Notes: generated from the sequence alone by a model not told the origin. Shown: positions 1 to 10,787, counted from the first letter of the stretch. The stretch: DNA of 32,748 nucleotides from Deinococcus seoulensis (GCF_014648115.1 NZ_BMQM01000039.1:1-32748), one strand, 5' to 3'. Program-made: numbers and translations.

Positions 1-604
1 CGCCCGCCACCCCGTCGTTCCCCTTGGCGCCCGTCCCCACCGGCCACTGCAGGCTGTTCCCCGTACCGACCTTGCTCTTCCATTCGGAGGAGACCTTGCT
101 CAGGTAGTCGCTGAACACGAACGTCGTGCCGGACCCGTCACTGCGGCGCGCGACCGTGATGGGCAGCGGGGGAATGCTGACGCCGGGGTTCAGGGCGGCG
201 ATGGCCTTGTCGTTCCAGGTCTTGATCTTCCCGAGGTAGATGTCAGCCAGGACCTTGCCGGTGAACTTGAGGGGGGTGGTGACGCCGGGGAGGTTGTACG
301 ACGGCACGACGGCGCCGATGGCGGTGGGGACGTGAAGGAGTTTGGCGGGAGCGGCCTTGAGGGATTCGTCGCTCATGGGGTTGTCGCTGCCGGCGAAGTC
401 GACGGTGCGTTCGGTGATCTGTTTCTGTCCGGCGCCGCTGCCGACGCTCTGGTAGTTGACGGTGACGCCGGTGTCTTTCTTGTACTCGGCGAACATCTTG
501 CTGTACAGCGGGAACGGGAAGCTCGCGCCTGCGCCCGTCACGCTACCCTGGGCAGAAGCGGAGGTCATGGCGAGCGCAGCGGCAACGGTCAGAAGCTTCT
601 TCAT
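1..604 (-). CDS. pstS: Phosphate ABC transporter substrate-binding protein PstS, partial (C-terminus outside window)
   Basis: The reverse strand from the ATG at 604-602 reads a signal peptide ([20 protein letters not shown]) followed by [30 protein letters not shown] and [11 protein letters not shown], the hallmark N-terminal phosphate-binding segments of PstS. Further on come [18 protein letters not shown] and, near the window edge, a [14 protein letters not shown] stretch. About 201 codons are visible and the gene runs off the left edge. PstS is the periplasmic or surface-anchored receptor that hands phosphate to PstCAB. The neighbouring alkaline phosphatase and the 11-bp repeats just upstream support Pho control. 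There is no good Shine-Dalgarno sequence before the ATG, so a very short leader or leaderless translation is possible. Identification is confident; the pstCAB genes are not in view. Confidence 0.95.
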   Translation of the reverse strand, partial: MKKLLTVAAALAMTSASAQGSVTGAGASFPFPLYSKMFAEYKKDTGVTVNYQSVGSGAGQKQITERTVDFAGSDNPMSDESLKAAPAKLLHVPTAIGAVVPSYNLPGVTTPLKFTGKVLADIYLGKIKTWNDKAIAALNPGVSIPPLPITVARRSDGSGTTFVFSDYLSKVSSEWKSKVGTGNSLQWPVGTGAKGNDGVAG

Positions 605-613
605 ATCGACGCC

Positions 614-646
614 GAGTGTGCCAGCCGATTGTCAGGCACTCGTCAC
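614..646 (-). promoter_or_regulatory. Candidate Pho box before pstS: three 11-bp repeats
   Basis: On the minus strand GTGAC (646-642), CTGAC (635-631) and CTGGC (624-620) recur at exactly 11-bp steps, ending 16 bp before the pstS ATG. An 11-bp direct-repeat period is the known binding geometry of PhoB/PhoP-type response regulators. The same repeat stands before two other minus-strand units in this window (3074-3100 and 4942-4979). The function is inferred; the spacing is seen directly. Confidence 0.6.
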
Positions 647-651
647 GTCCC

Positions 652-670
652 CCCCCCGCAGCAAGGGGGG
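652..670 (-). terminator. GC hairpin after the ABC permease gene
   Basis: Six C (652-657) pair with six G (665-670) around a 7-nt loop, starting 5 bp beyond the permease stop codon (675-677). No T-run follows, so this is only a possible terminator. It lies immediately upstream of the first pstS 11-bp repeat, so it could insulate pstS from the operon behind it. Confidence 0.4.
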
Positions 671-674
671 CGGG

Positions 675-1883
675 CTACAGATGCCGCAGCGGGCTGAGGC
701 GCGCGGCGTTCACGGCGGGCGGCAGCGCGGCCAGCAGCCCCAGCGGAATCAGGGCCAGGGCGCGGGCCGCCAGCGGCCACGTGAGTTGCGGGGCGGGCAG
801 CGTGAACCCCAGGCGGTCGCCGAGCAGGGTGCCGCCCACGCCGCTGATCAGCACCGACAGCAGCAGGCCCGCCCCGACGCCCAGCGCGACGGTCAGGAGT
901 GTCTCGGTCAGGACCAGCCCGAAGACCGTGCCGCGCGCCGCGCCCAGCGCCCGCAGCAGCGCCACGGACCGCTGGCGTTCCAGCGCGGAGGCGTGCACGC
1001 CCAGCCACACGGTCAGCGCGGCGATGCCCAGCACCAGCAGGGACAGGCCAGCGTACGCCGCCTGCCCCTGCGAGAGCGTCTCGCGGGACTGCGCGAACAC
1101 CTGCCCCGGAAACACCGCCATGGCGTCCTTGCCGGCGTTCACGCGCTGCGCCGCCACGTAGATCCCGGCCAGCTGATCGGCCGAGTACAGGATGGCCGTC
1201 ACCTCACGCCCGCCGGGCGTGGTCTGCCCGTGCGCCTGCCAGACGGACTCGATGGGTGTCAGGAGCGCGCCGTCCACCGGGCCGCCCGTGGGCGCCAGGA
1301 TCCCCACCACGCGGTAGGTGCCGTCGTGCTCGTCACTGTCCTCCTCTTCCCCGTGGTGTTCTTCCAGGCCGTGCGACCCGCGGAAGGTGCTGCCGAGCGT
1401 CAGGCCGCCCTGCCGCGCGGCGCGTGCCCCGACCACCACGTCCAGCGGCCGCGCGAACAGCTGCCCGCTGCCCAGCCGGAAGTACGGTGGCGCCTCCGGT
1501 TTCAGGCGCTGATCGAAGAACGCGGTGGTCGTCCCGACAATCGGGAAGCCCAGGTGGTTGTCCCCCAGCGCCAGCGGCACGGCGCGCCGCGTGCCCGGCA
1601 TGGCCCGCAGTTCATTCAGGACGCGTTCGGGCACGTTCCCGGTCGGGGCGCCCAGGTAGAACAGGCTGGACGTCAGGGCCTGCGAGGCGCTGCCCGGCGC
1701 GGCGATCAGCAGGTCGAACACCTGCGCGGCCTCCTGCGCGCCCCGCTCGACCTGCCGGGTCACCAGCGGCACGGTCAGCGCCGTCGCGGTCGCCAGGGCC
1801 ACGGCCAGCGCGGTCAGCAGCAGCGCCCCCAGCCGCGCCCGCAGGTTACGCAGCGCGACCCACAGGGCCAGCGGCCACCTCAC
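675..1883 (-). CDS. ABC transporter permease, FtsX/MacB type, with His/Asp/Glu-rich extracytoplasmic loop
   Basis: A 402-aa membrane protein: one TM near residues 18-40, a large extracytoplasmic domain, then three TMs in the C-terminal third (around residues 275-300, 325-350, 370-395), the standard FtsX/MacB permease layout. Around residues 180-200 sits a loop with HGLEEHHGEEEDSDEHDG, followed by YRVVGILAPTGGPVDGALL, which is typical of the MacB-like periplasmic core. The acidic/histidine loop suggests divalent metal contact, but the substrate is not proven. The GTG start overlaps the ATPase stop as GTGA (1880-1883), showing translational coupling. The order DUF3299-like protein, ATPase, permease resembles metal-related ABC operons of other bacteria (for example zinc-regulated zrg loci of Vibrio, from memory). 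Export or lipoprotein handling remain alternatives. Confidence 0.85.
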   Translation of the reverse strand: MRWPLALWVALRNLRARLGALLLTALAVALATATALTVPLVTRQVERGAQEAAQVFDLLIAAPGSASQALTSSLFYLGAPTGNVPERVLNELRAMPGTRRAVPLALGDNHLGFPIVGTTTAFFDQRLKPEAPPYFRLGSGQLFARPLDVVVGARAARQGGLTLGSTFRGSHGLEEHHGEEEDSDEHDGTYRVVGILAPTGGPVDGALLTPIESVWQAHGQTTPGGREVTAILYSADQLAGIYVAAQRVNAGKDAMAVFPGQVFAQSRETLSQGQAAYAGLSLLVLGIAALTVWLGVHASALERQRSVALLRALGAARGTVFGLVLTETLLTVALGVGAGLLLSVLISGVGGTLLGDRLGFTLPAPQLTWPLAARALALIPLGLLAALPPAVNAARLSPLRHL

Positions 1884-2608
1884 ATGGACTCCGGGGCCGC
1901 GCGCGGCGTGCGGCCCAGGTGCACGCCCTGCGGCAGGCGCGCGGCCACGTCCGGGTCGTGCGTCACGACGACCAGCGTGGCGTTCAGCGCAGCGCGCAGG
2001 TTCAGCAGCAGCTCCACGGCGCTCCCGGCGCGGTCCGGGTCCAGGTGAGCTGTCGGTTCGTCCACCAGCAGCAGCGCCGGGCGGTGCGCGGCCGCGCGGG
2101 CCAGCGCCACGCGCTGCCGCTCACCGGTCGAGAGTTGCGCCGGGGTGTGCCGCAGGCGGTGACCCAGGTCCACGGCGTCCAGCGCGGCGCGGGCCGTCTC
2201 GCGCGGGTGGGCGGCCCCGGCCACGCGCAGGCCCAGTTCCACGTTCTCCAGGGCGCTCAGGCCCGGCATCAGGTGAAAATCCTGGAACACGTACCCCACC
2301 TGACGGCGGCGGAAGGCGTCCCGGCGGGACTCGCCCGCCCCGGCCAGGTTCAGGTCCCCGTACCACACCTGCCCCGCCGAGGGCCGCAGCAGGCCCGCGA
2401 GCAGGTGCAGCAGCGTGGTCTTCCCGGTGCCGCTGGGTCCGGTGATCGCGACCGCCGACCCCGGCGGCAGGTGCAGGTCCGGGTAGGTCAGTGTGACGTC
2501 CGGGCCGTGCTGGGCGCGCAGGTCAACCGTGCGCAGCGGCTGGGCCGCGCCGGTGGCGTGGACGGCGGGAACCCGTTGCCCGGCCGCGTGGGTCGCCTGG
2601 GCGCTCAC
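1880..2608 (-). CDS. ABC transporter ATP-binding protein (MacB/LolD-like)
   Basis: A 242-aa nucleotide-binding subunit. Visible motifs in order are Walker A GPSGTGKTT (57-65), Q-loop VFQDFHLMPGLS (about 108-119), signature LSTGERQRVALARA (159-172) and Walker B LLLVDEPTAHLD (179-190), followed by a switch His in VVVTHDPDVA. It must power the permease encoded by the next gene. The GTG start overlaps the stop of the DUF3299-like gene (GTGA, 2605-2608), and its own stop overlaps the permease start, so the three genes form one coupled operon. The roughly 30-residue N-terminal stretch before the ABC core is low in recognisable sequence, so a slightly later start cannot be excluded. Confidence 0.93.
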   Translation of the reverse strand: MSAQATHAAGQRVPAVHATGAAQPLRTVDLRAQHGPDVTLTYPDLHLPPGSAVAITGPSGTGKTTLLHLLAGLLRPSAGQVWYGDLNLAGAGESRRDAFRRRQVGYVFQDFHLMPGLSALENVELGLRVAGAAHPRETARAALDAVDLGHRLRHTPAQLSTGERQRVALARAAAHRPALLLVDEPTAHLDPDRAGSAVELLLNLRAALNATLVVVTHDPDVAARLPQGVHLGRTPRAAPESM

Positions 2609-3051
2609 GCAGTCGTCACCCGGTCCGCGTACAGGCGCACGAGGCTCACGAAGCCCGTCTGATCGTCGCGTTTCACGCCGATGTCCAGCCGCCCGGTCAC
2701 GGTCAGGCCGCGCGTGCTGGGCTCCAGTTCCCGGCCGTCCGGCATGATGACCAGCACGATGTCGGCGGGCCAGTCGGCGGCGGTCGTGCAGAACGGGCAG
2801 GTGCTCATGGGTTCGCGGGTCAGCACGAAGAAATCCAGTCTGGGTTTCAGGGGCGGCGCCATGAAGCCCTGCATGGTCACGGTCTGCCCTTTCAGGGAGC
2901 GGATACGTTCGGAGTACTCCACGCCCCGCACGGTCACCCGGCCGTACAGTTCGCTGAACTTCAGGCTGGGCACGGACTTCTGCGCGAACGCGCCCGCGTA
3001 GGCAGCGAGCGGCGCGGCCAGCAGGGCGCGGATCAGGGAACGGCGGTTCAT
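2605..3051 (-). CDS. Exported DUF3299-like protein with CPFC motif, first gene of the ABC operon
   Basis: A 148-aa protein with a twin-arginine-like N-terminus (MNRRSLIRALLAAPLAAYAG) and Ala-rich hydrophobic stretch, so it is probably exported. The body contains VTMQGFMAPPLKPRLDFFVL and PMSTCPFCTTAADWPADIVL, matching the small DUF3299-type family that often accompanies an FtsX-like permease and ATPase. The CPFC pair (CxxC) could bind metal or be redox active. Its biochemical role is not established. It leads the three-gene operon, with a GTGA overlap to the ATPase. No good Shine-Dalgarno is visible, and three CTGAC repeats lie 23-49 bp upstream. The family call is from memory of motifs and is less certain than the operon structure. 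Confidence 0.75.
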   Translation of the reverse strand: MNRRSLIRALLAAPLAAYAGAFAQKSVPSLKFSELYGRVTVRGVEYSERIRSLKGQTVTMQGFMAPPLKPRLDFFVLTREPMSTCPFCTTAADWPADIVLVIMPDGRELEPSTRGLTVTGRLDIGVKRDDQTGFVSLVRLYADRVTTA

Positions 3052-3067
3052 ACCCGCAGTTGAGCGC

Positions 3068-3100
3068 CTTCCGGTCAGCTTCCGGTCAGCGGGCCGTCAG
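3068..3100 (-). promoter_or_regulatory. Candidate Pho box before the DUF3299/ABC operon: three 11-bp repeats
   Basis: On the minus strand CTGACGGCCCG (3100-3090), CTGACCGGAAG (3089-3079) and CTGACCGGAAG (3078-3068) follow one another without a gap. The last two are identical. CTGAC thus recurs at an exact 11-bp step, as upstream of pstS and the alkaline phosphatase. It is 17 bp from the last unit to the ATG at 3051. It is read as a response-regulator (PhoB/PhoP-like) binding site by inference. Confidence 0.6.
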
Positions 3101-3131
3101 GCCCGGAGTTCACAGGCCGCGCAGCCAGACC

Positions 3132-3178
3132 GAGCAGGGGGGCCGCCCGGACGCGCGGTCCAGGAGGCCCCCCTGCTC
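3132..3178 (-). terminator. Strong hairpin terminator after the alkaline phosphatase gene
   Basis: A 13-bp perfect inverted repeat (3132-3144 with 3166-3178: GAGCAGGGGGGCC and its complement) begins 10 bp past the phosphatase stop codon. An inner GGAC/GTCC pair lies within the 21-nt loop. No T-tract follows on the minus strand, so termination may be of the GC-hairpin type or factor assisted. It separates the phosphatase from the ABC operon promoter. Confidence 0.65.
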
Positions 3179-3188
3179 AGGGTGCGGG

Positions 3189-4928
<1,740 letters not shown>

Positions 4929-4941
4929 ACCTGCTCATCAG

Positions 4942-4979
4942 ATGACGTTCAGGTCAATGGAGCGTCAGGGCTGCGTCAG
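4942..4979 (-). promoter_or_regulatory. Candidate Pho box before alkaline phosphatase: three to four 11-bp repeats
   Basis: On the minus strand CTGAC (4979-4975), CTGAC (4968-4964), TTGAC (4957-4953) and a degenerate GTCAT (4946-4942) recur at exact 11-bp steps, the last ending 14 bp before the ATG at 4928. This matches the arrays before pstS and the DUF3299 operon. Placement upstream of an alkaline phosphatase makes a PhoB/PhoP-type site the natural reading. Confidence 0.65.
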
Positions 4980-5004
4980 CGGAATGTGATGCGCGCCACG
5001 CGGG

Positions 5005-5952
5005 TCAGTGGGCAGCGTTCCCGCCGCGGCGCGGGATCAGGTGCATGATCAGCACGATCAGTCCGCCGGCCACCAGGCCGACCACGGCCGAGCCGAGCGT
5101 CTCGACCAGCCACTCGATCAGGCCCTCCACGGCGGGCAGGGCGTGCCCGGCGGCGAGCGCCCAGTCGTGCAGCAGGTGCGCGGGGCCGCCCACGCCCAGT
5201 TTGTCCAGGCCGTCGATCAGGATGTGGCCGCCCACCCACAGCATCGCGGCGGTGCCGACCGTGGCGAGGACGGACATGACGACCGGCATGCCCCTGACCA
5301 GGCCGCGCCCGAGCGTGCGGGCTGCGCCGGACCCGCTGCGCGCGAGGCGCAGGCCCAGGTCGTCCATCTTCACGATGATGCCCACCACGCCGTACACCAG
5401 CGCCGTGATGACCAGCGCGACCACGATCAGGATCACGGCGCGCATCAGCAGCGGCTCGTCGGCCACCTCGGCCAGTGAGATGGCCATGATCTCGGCCGAC
5501 AGGATGAAGTCCGTGCGGATCGCGCCGGAGACCATCTTCTGCTCGTGCTCGGCGCTGCTGACGTTCACGGCGGCCTCGTCCGCGCCGTGCCCCTTGCCGC
5601 TGAGTGCCTCGTAGACCTTCTCGGCACCCTCGAAGCACAGGTACGCGCCGCCGACCATCAGCAGCGGCGTCAGGGACCACGGCAGGAACTGACTGAGCAG
5701 CAGCGCCGCCGGAAGGATGAACACCACCTTGTTCCGCAGCGAGCCGCGCGCGATGCGCCAGATGATCGGCAGTTCCCGGTCCGGGCTGAAGCCCGTGACG
5801 TAACGGGGCGTGACGGCCGTGTCGTCCACGACCACGCCCACCGCCTTCACGCTGGCCCGGCTGGCGGCCGCGCCGATGTCGTCGATGGACGCCGCCGCGA
5901 GTTTGGCGATGGCGGCCACGTCGTCGAGCAGGGCCACGAGGCCGCCACTCAC
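5005..5952 (-). CDS. DUF808 family inner-membrane protein (YedI-like)
   Basis: I take the GTG at 5952-5950 as the start, giving 315 aa beginning VSGGLVALLDDVAAIAKLAAASIDDIG, the conserved DUF808 N-terminus, with a GGAG ribosome site 6 nt before it. The ATG 26 codons upstream (6030) adds a Pro-rich stretch foreign to the family. Following segments VDDTAVTPRYVTGFSP, ELPIIWRIARGSLRNK and YLCFEGAEKVYEAL are typical. Several TM helices follow, alternating with short loops, up to the C-terminal VVGLVAGGLIVLIMHL. The function of the family is unknown. The gene is separate from the phosphatase (76 bp, opposite side of the repeat array) and divergent from the DUF1684 gene. Confidence 0.88.
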   Translation of the reverse strand: MSGGLVALLDDVAAIAKLAAASIDDIGAAASRASVKAVGVVVDDTAVTPRYVTGFSPDRELPIIWRIARGSLRNKVVFILPAALLLSQFLPWSLTPLLMVGGAYLCFEGAEKVYEALSGKGHGADEAAVNVSSAEHEQKMVSGAIRTDFILSAEIMAISLAEVADEPLLMRAVILIVVALVITALVYGVVGIIVKMDDLGLRLARSGSGAARTLGRGLVRGMPVVMSVLATVGTAAMLWVGGHILIDGLDKLGVGGPAHLLHDWALAAGHALPAVEGLIEWLVETLGSAVVGLVAGGLIVLIMHLIPRRGGNAAH

Positions 5953-6092
5953 GCGAGGCTCCGGGCGGTCAGGGCAGGCAGGGGAAGGTGGGCAGGGTGG
6001 CAGGCTGACATCAGGCTCACAGCGTACCAAGCCTTACTGGGCGGCGCTTACGGTGATCTTCATGACCGCGCCGCTCCGCGCAGGCACCGGAC

Positions 6093-6098
6093 TACGCT
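6093..6098 (+). promoter_or_regulatory. Possible leaderless -10 element for the DUF1684 gene
   Basis: TACGCT lies 7 nt before the ATG at 6106, and no Shine-Dalgarno sequence is present. A TANNNT box 5-8 nt from the start codon is the known pattern of leaderless genes in Deinococcus. No clear -35 is visible, so confidence is modest. Confidence 0.35.
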
Positions 6099-6105
6099 GG
6101 GCCGC

Positions 6106-6744
6106 ATGACCGACCCTACCCCACCGGCCTCCTGGCTGGACCTGCTCGACTGGCGGCGCGAACTGAACGACCTGTACGCCCACCTGCGCGAGGAATGCCC
6201 GCGCGACCCGCTGGCCGCGCACCGCCACTGGCAGGCGCGCCGGAACGCGCTGTTCCGCGACCACCCGCAGTCCCCGCTGCCCGCCGACGAGCGCGCGGCC
6301 TTCGCGGGGCTGCCCGTGTGGGCGTACGACCCGGCCCTGAGGTTCGACGCGCCGGTCGACACGACCCTGCCGCCCGAGCAGCTGACCGTGGCCTCCTCGA
6401 CCGGGCAGGACATGCCGCTCGTGCGGATCGGGCGGGTCAACCTGCCGCTGCCCGGCACGACCGGCAGCGCGCTGGACGTGTACTGGATCGACGTGTACGG
6501 CGGCGGCGTGTTCGTGCCGTTCCGGGACGCCACCAGCGGCCACGAGACCTACGGCGGCGGCCGGTACCTGCTGGACACCGCCAAGGGCGCCGACCTGGGC
6601 TCGGTGCGGGCGGGGCACCTGACACTGGACTTCAATTTCGCGTACCATCCCAGCTGCCATTACGACCCGCGCTGGAGTTGCCCGCTCGCGCCGCCGCAGA
6701 ACGTGCTGGGCGCCGCCGTCCGCGCCGGGGAACGCAGCCGCTGA
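6106..6744 (+). CDS. DUF1684 family protein
   Basis: A 212-aa soluble protein starting MTDPTPPASWLDLLDWRREL. The C-terminal half carries the DUF1684 signature: GGGVFVPFRDATSGHETYGG, GRYLLDTAKGADLG, LTLDFNFAYHPSCHYDPRWS and CPLAPPQNVLGAAVRAGE. The biochemical role is not known for this family. The start is set by the family N-terminus and by the stretch before it, which has no coding character. It is divergent from the DUF808 gene and converges on the xylanase gene with only 9 bp between stops, leaving no room for a separate terminator. Nothing ties it functionally to either flanking cluster. Confidence 0.88.
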   Translation: MTDPTPPASWLDLLDWRRELNDLYAHLREECPRDPLAAHRHWQARRNALFRDHPQSPLPADERAAFAGLPVWAYDPALRFDAPVDTTLPPEQLTVASSTGQDMPLVRIGRVNLPLPGTTGSALDVYWIDVYGGGVFVPFRDATSGHETYGGGRYLLDTAKGADLGSVRAGHLTLDFNFAYHPSCHYDPRWSCPLAPPQNVLGAAVRAGERSR

Positions 6745-6753
6745 CCCGCGCCG

Positions 6754-7878
6754 TCAACGGGCCAGTTCCTGTGCCAGCGCCGCGAAGGCGGGTTTGGGGT
6801 CGTACACGTCGTCGAAGATCAGGGGTTTCCCACCGGCCCGCCAGGAGTTGAAGTCCGTCACGCCCCAGGTCACGAAACCCGCACACCGCACGTTCAGGCA
6901 GGCGCGCAGCAGGTCGCGGTACACGGCCGCCTGCCGCGCCAGTTCGCCAAGTTCGGGTCGGGCGGGGCGCAGCTGCACGTCCACCTCGGTCAGCTGCACG
7001 TCCAGGCCCAGGTCGCGGAAGCGTTGCAGGTTGGCCTGCACCTGCGCGCCCTTAACGTCGAAGTCGGTGTTCAGGTGCGCCTGGAATCCCACGCCGTGAA
7101 TGGGCACGCCGCGCGCGAGCATTCCGCGCACGAGTTCGTACACGGCGTCGCTCTTGCCGTTCAGCCCGTCGGTGTTGTAATCGTTGTAGTACAGTTTCGC
7201 GCCGGGGTCGGCGGCGTGCGCGGCGCGGAACGCCTCGTCGATGAAGTCCGGGCCGATCAGGTTCAGGAACGGGCTGGGCCGCAGCGGGTGGCCGGGCGCG
7301 TCCGAGACGGCCTCGTTCACCACGTCCCAGATGCGCACGCGGTCACGGAAGTGCGTGACGACGCCCGTGACATGGTCCTGCATGGCGCGCAGGAGTTCCT
7401 CGCGGGTCTGGATGGTGTACACCCACGGGGGCAGGCTGTCGTGCCAGACGAGGGTGTGGCCGCGCACGGTCTGTCCGTTCTTCACGGCCGTGTTCACGAT
7501 GGCGTCCGCGAACCCGAATGCAAAGGCCTCCCGGTTGTTGTGCAGGCCCGCCCATTTCATGGCGTTCTCGGCGACGACCGCGTTGAAGTGCCGGTTCAGG
7601 GTGCGGGCGTACTCGGGCTCGTCCGGGTCGAACAGCGTCTGGTTGACGGCCGCGCCGAGCAGCAGGCCGCGCGCGTCGGCCAGGGCGCGCAGGCTGACGT
7701 TGCTCGCGGCTGGCCGGGCCGGTTGCACCGCCGCCGCCGGGTTGGTGGTGGGCGCGGCAGGTGTGGGCGTGGCAGGCGGGGCCGCGCCGCCACCCGCGCG
7801 GGCCGCGCCCAGGGTCAGGCCGAGCGTCAGCGGGGCCAGCAGCGACAGGGTCTTCAGGGCAGGGTGGACTGATCGCAT
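6754..7878 (-). CDS. Secreted endo-1,4-beta-xylanase, glycoside hydrolase family 10
   Basis: A 374-aa precursor: signal peptide within residues 1-28, a Pro/Ala/Thr-rich linker (30-58), then a single GH10 barrel. NAMKW, GHTLVWHDSLP, the acid/base Glu189 in WDVVNEAVSD and the nucleophile Glu298 in LTEVDVQL are all present, followed by WGVTDFNSW. Retaining GH10 enzymes cut the beta-1,4-xylan backbone. The exported location implies digestion of polymer outside the cell to supply the importer encoded on the other side of xylR. It is the last gene of the leftward xylR-xylB-xylA operon, 48 bp after xylA, with a GGAGG site 6 nt before the ATG. No carbohydrate-binding module is seen. Confidence 0.95.
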   Translation of the reverse strand: MRSVHPALKTLSLLAPLTLGLTLGAARAGGGAAPPATPTPAAPTTNPAAAVQPARPAASNVSLRALADARGLLLGAAVNQTLFDPDEPEYARTLNRHFNAVVAENAMKWAGLHNNREAFAFGFADAIVNTAVKNGQTVRGHTLVWHDSLPPWVYTIQTREELLRAMQDHVTGVVTHFRDRVRIWDVVNEAVSDAPGHPLRPSPFLNLIGPDFIDEAFRAAHAADPGAKLYYNDYNTDGLNGKSDAVYELVRGMLARGVPIHGVGFQAHLNTDFDVKGAQVQANLQRFRDLGLDVQLTEVDVQLRPARPELGELARQAAVYRDLLRACLNVRCAGFVTWGVTDFNSWRAGGKPLIFDDVYDPKPAFAALAQELAR

Positions 7879-7926
7879 GGGCGGCCTCCGGGGCAGGGTG
7901 AGTGCGGGGCGAAGTGGGGACGGACT

Positions 7927-9090
<1,164 letters not shown>

Positions 9091-9156
9091 GTGGGTGCTC
9101 CTTGGGTGGGGTCGCCAGAGGCGTCGGGAGAGGCAGGGTCGGATTCGGCGGGAAGG

Positions 9157-9223
9157 GACAGCGGTTTTCAGTTCCGCCGAAAGGCCAAGGGCACGCCCTT
9201 CAACTCCACTTCCAACCGCTGTC
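9157..9223 (-). repeat. Inverted-repeat element between xylB and xylA
   Basis: A perfect 10-bp inverted repeat, GACAGCGGTT (9157-9166) and AACCGCTGTC (9214-9223), encloses 47 bp. This contains a smaller palindrome AAGGGC-AC-GCCCTT (9187-9200). It begins 4 nt after the xylB stop codon. In the mRNA it would fold into a long stem with an inner hairpin. It may be an intercistronic stability or attenuation structure, or a small dispersed repeat; the sequence alone does not decide. Confidence 0.55.
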
Positions 9224-9227
9224 TTTC

Positions 9228-10787
9228 TCAGGTGCTCGGTCCGCTCGATTCAGAGGGATCGGGGGATACCCTCAATACCTCTGAATTCTGCTGTGAGGGG
9301 TAGAGGACGGAGCGCAGCTGCGCGTACCGCTGGGGCGCGCCGCCCAGGTCCTGCGGGGTGACGGGCTCGTCCGGCACGGGCCGGATGGCCTGCATGGCAG
9401 CCCCCAGGTCGGGGTGCAGTCCGGCGGCGGGCATGGCGAGGATGGCCGCGCCGTGCGCCGCGCCGGGCCGCGCCCCGGTCGGGCGGACCGGGAGGTTCAC
9501 GGCGGCGCTGACCATGCCCAGCCACAGGTCGCTGCGGGCGCCGCCGCCGGTGGAGAGCAGTTCGGTCAGGCTGGAGAGCGGGCGGATCACAGCCTGCGTG
9601 TCGGCCAGTGAGGCGGCCACGCCTTCCAGCACGGCCCGCACGAGGTGGCCGCGTCCGTGGGCGAGGCTCAGTCCGGCGAAGGTGGCGCGGGCGCCGGGGT
9701 TCATCAGGGGGCTGCGTTCCCCGGCGAGGTACGGCAGGAACGTCACGCCGTCCGCGCCGGGCGGCACCTGCGCGGCCTCGTCCAGCAGCACTTCGATGGG
9801 CGTGTCCGGCGCGAGTTTCGCGTGCAGCCAGTGCAGGCTTCCGGCGGCGGCCAGCGTGACGCCCAGCAGGTGAAAGCCGCCGTCGGCGTGCGCGAAGCAG
9901 TGCACGCGGCCCTGCGGGTCGGGGCGCGGTTCGCTCTGCGGCGCGAAGATCACGCCGGACGTGCCCAGGCTGACGCTGCCGGTCTGCGGGCGCGCGGCGC
10001 CCAGGCCCAGTGCGATCCCGGCGGCGGCGTTGTCCCCGCCGCCCGTCACGACCGGCAGGCCCGGCGGGAGGTTCAGCTGCGCGGCCCACTCGCGGCTCAA
10101 GTGGCCGGTCACGGCGACCGAGGGCTGCACGGGCGGGAACAGGCCAGCACTCAGGTCCAGCGCGCCCAGCACGTCGGTGTCCCAGTCGCCGCGCGCGAGG
10201 TTCAGGGCGCCCACGCCGCTGGCGTCGGAGGGTTCGGTGGCGGCCTCGCCGGTCAGCACGAAGCCCAGGTAGTCCTTGGGCAGCAGCGCCAGCCGCAGCC
10301 GGGCGTGCAGGTCCGGTTCGTGGTCCCGCATCCACAGGATCTTGGGAAGTTGAAAGCCGGTCACGGCGCGGTTGCCGGTGCGGGCCACCAGGTCGGCGCG
10401 CGGCACGCGGCGTTCGATGTCCTCGACCTGCGCGCCGGTGCGCTGGTCGTTCCACAGCAGCGCGGGCCGCAGCACCTCGCCGCTGGCGTCCAGCGGGACG
10501 AGGCCGTGCATCTGTCCGGCCAGTCCCAGCGCGACCGGCGCGGCGTTCAGGGCTTCCAGCCGGGCGCTCAGGTCGCGCAGGGCGCGGCGCACGCCGTCCA
10601 GCCAGTCGTGGGGGCGCTGTTCGGTCCAGCCGGGCTGCGGGGTCAGCAGCGGGTAACTGGCGTCGGTCTCGGCGAGCACCTGTCCGGCGGCGGTCATGGC
10701 GACGACCTTCACGCCGCTGGTGCCGAGGTCCACGCCGATGGTGACGGGCGTGCGGGCAGGGGCGGGTGTGTGGACAGGGGCGTTCAC
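9228..10787 (-). CDS. xylB: Xylulokinase (FGGY family)
   Basis: A 519-aa sugar kinase. The FGGY N-terminal phosphate site [37 protein letters not shown], the central [16 protein letters not shown] and the late nucleotide-binding [15 protein letters not shown] are all present and identify xylulokinase, which phosphorylates D-xylulose to xylulose 5-phosphate. It starts at a GTG whose GTGA overlaps the xylR stop, so it is coupled to the regulator. The usual C-terminus ends near LRSVLYP; here about 20 further residues follow, encoded by DNA that contains a 9-bp inverted repeat, suggesting a small element has extended the reading frame. The rest is intact. Confidence 0.95.
   Translation of the reverse strand: MNAPVHTPAPARTPVTIGVDLGTSGVKVVAMTAAGQVLAETDASYPLLTPQPGWTEQRPHDWLDGVRRALRDLSARLEALNAAPVALGLAGQMHGLVPLDASGEVLRPALLWNDQRTGAQVEDIERRVPRADLVARTGNRAVTGFQLPKILWMRDHEPDLHARLRLALLPKDYLGFVLTGEAATEPSDASGVGALNLARGDWDTDVLGALDLSAGLFPPVQPSVAVTGHLSREWAAQLNLPPGLPVVTGGGDNAAAGIALGLGAARPQTGSVSLGTSGVIFAPQSEPRPDPQGRVHCFAHADGGFHLLGVTLAAAGSLHWLHAKLAPDTPIEVLLDEAAQVPPGADGVTFLPYLAGERSPLMNPGARATFAGLSLAHGRGHLVRAVLEGVAASLADTQAVIRPLSSLTELLSTGGGARSDLWLGMVSAAVNLPVRPTGARPGAAHGAAILAMPAAGLHPDLGAAMQAIRPVPDEPVTPQDLGGAPQRYAQLRSVLYPSQQNSEVLRVSPDPSESSGPST
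9248..9286. repeat. Inverted repeat inside the xylB 3' end
   Basis: ATTCAGAGG (9248-9256) and CCTCTGAAT (9278-9286) form a perfect 9-bp inverted repeat with a 21-nt loop, plus an alternative GAGGG/CCCTC pairing (9253-9257 with 9269-9273). It lies in the segment coding the atypical C-terminal tail of xylulokinase, 24 bp from the other inverted-repeat element. Confidence 0.5.

Noticed and set aside
4929..5004. phoA and DUF808 genes as one operon
   Set aside because: The 76-bp gap is filled by the 11-bp repeat array, which gives phoA its own promoter; the DUF808 gene has no link to phosphate.
5953..6030. ATG start at 6030 for the DUF808 gene
   Set aside because: The extra 26 residues are Pro/Cys-rich and foreign to the family; the GTG at 5952 has a GGAG site and gives the conserved N-terminus.
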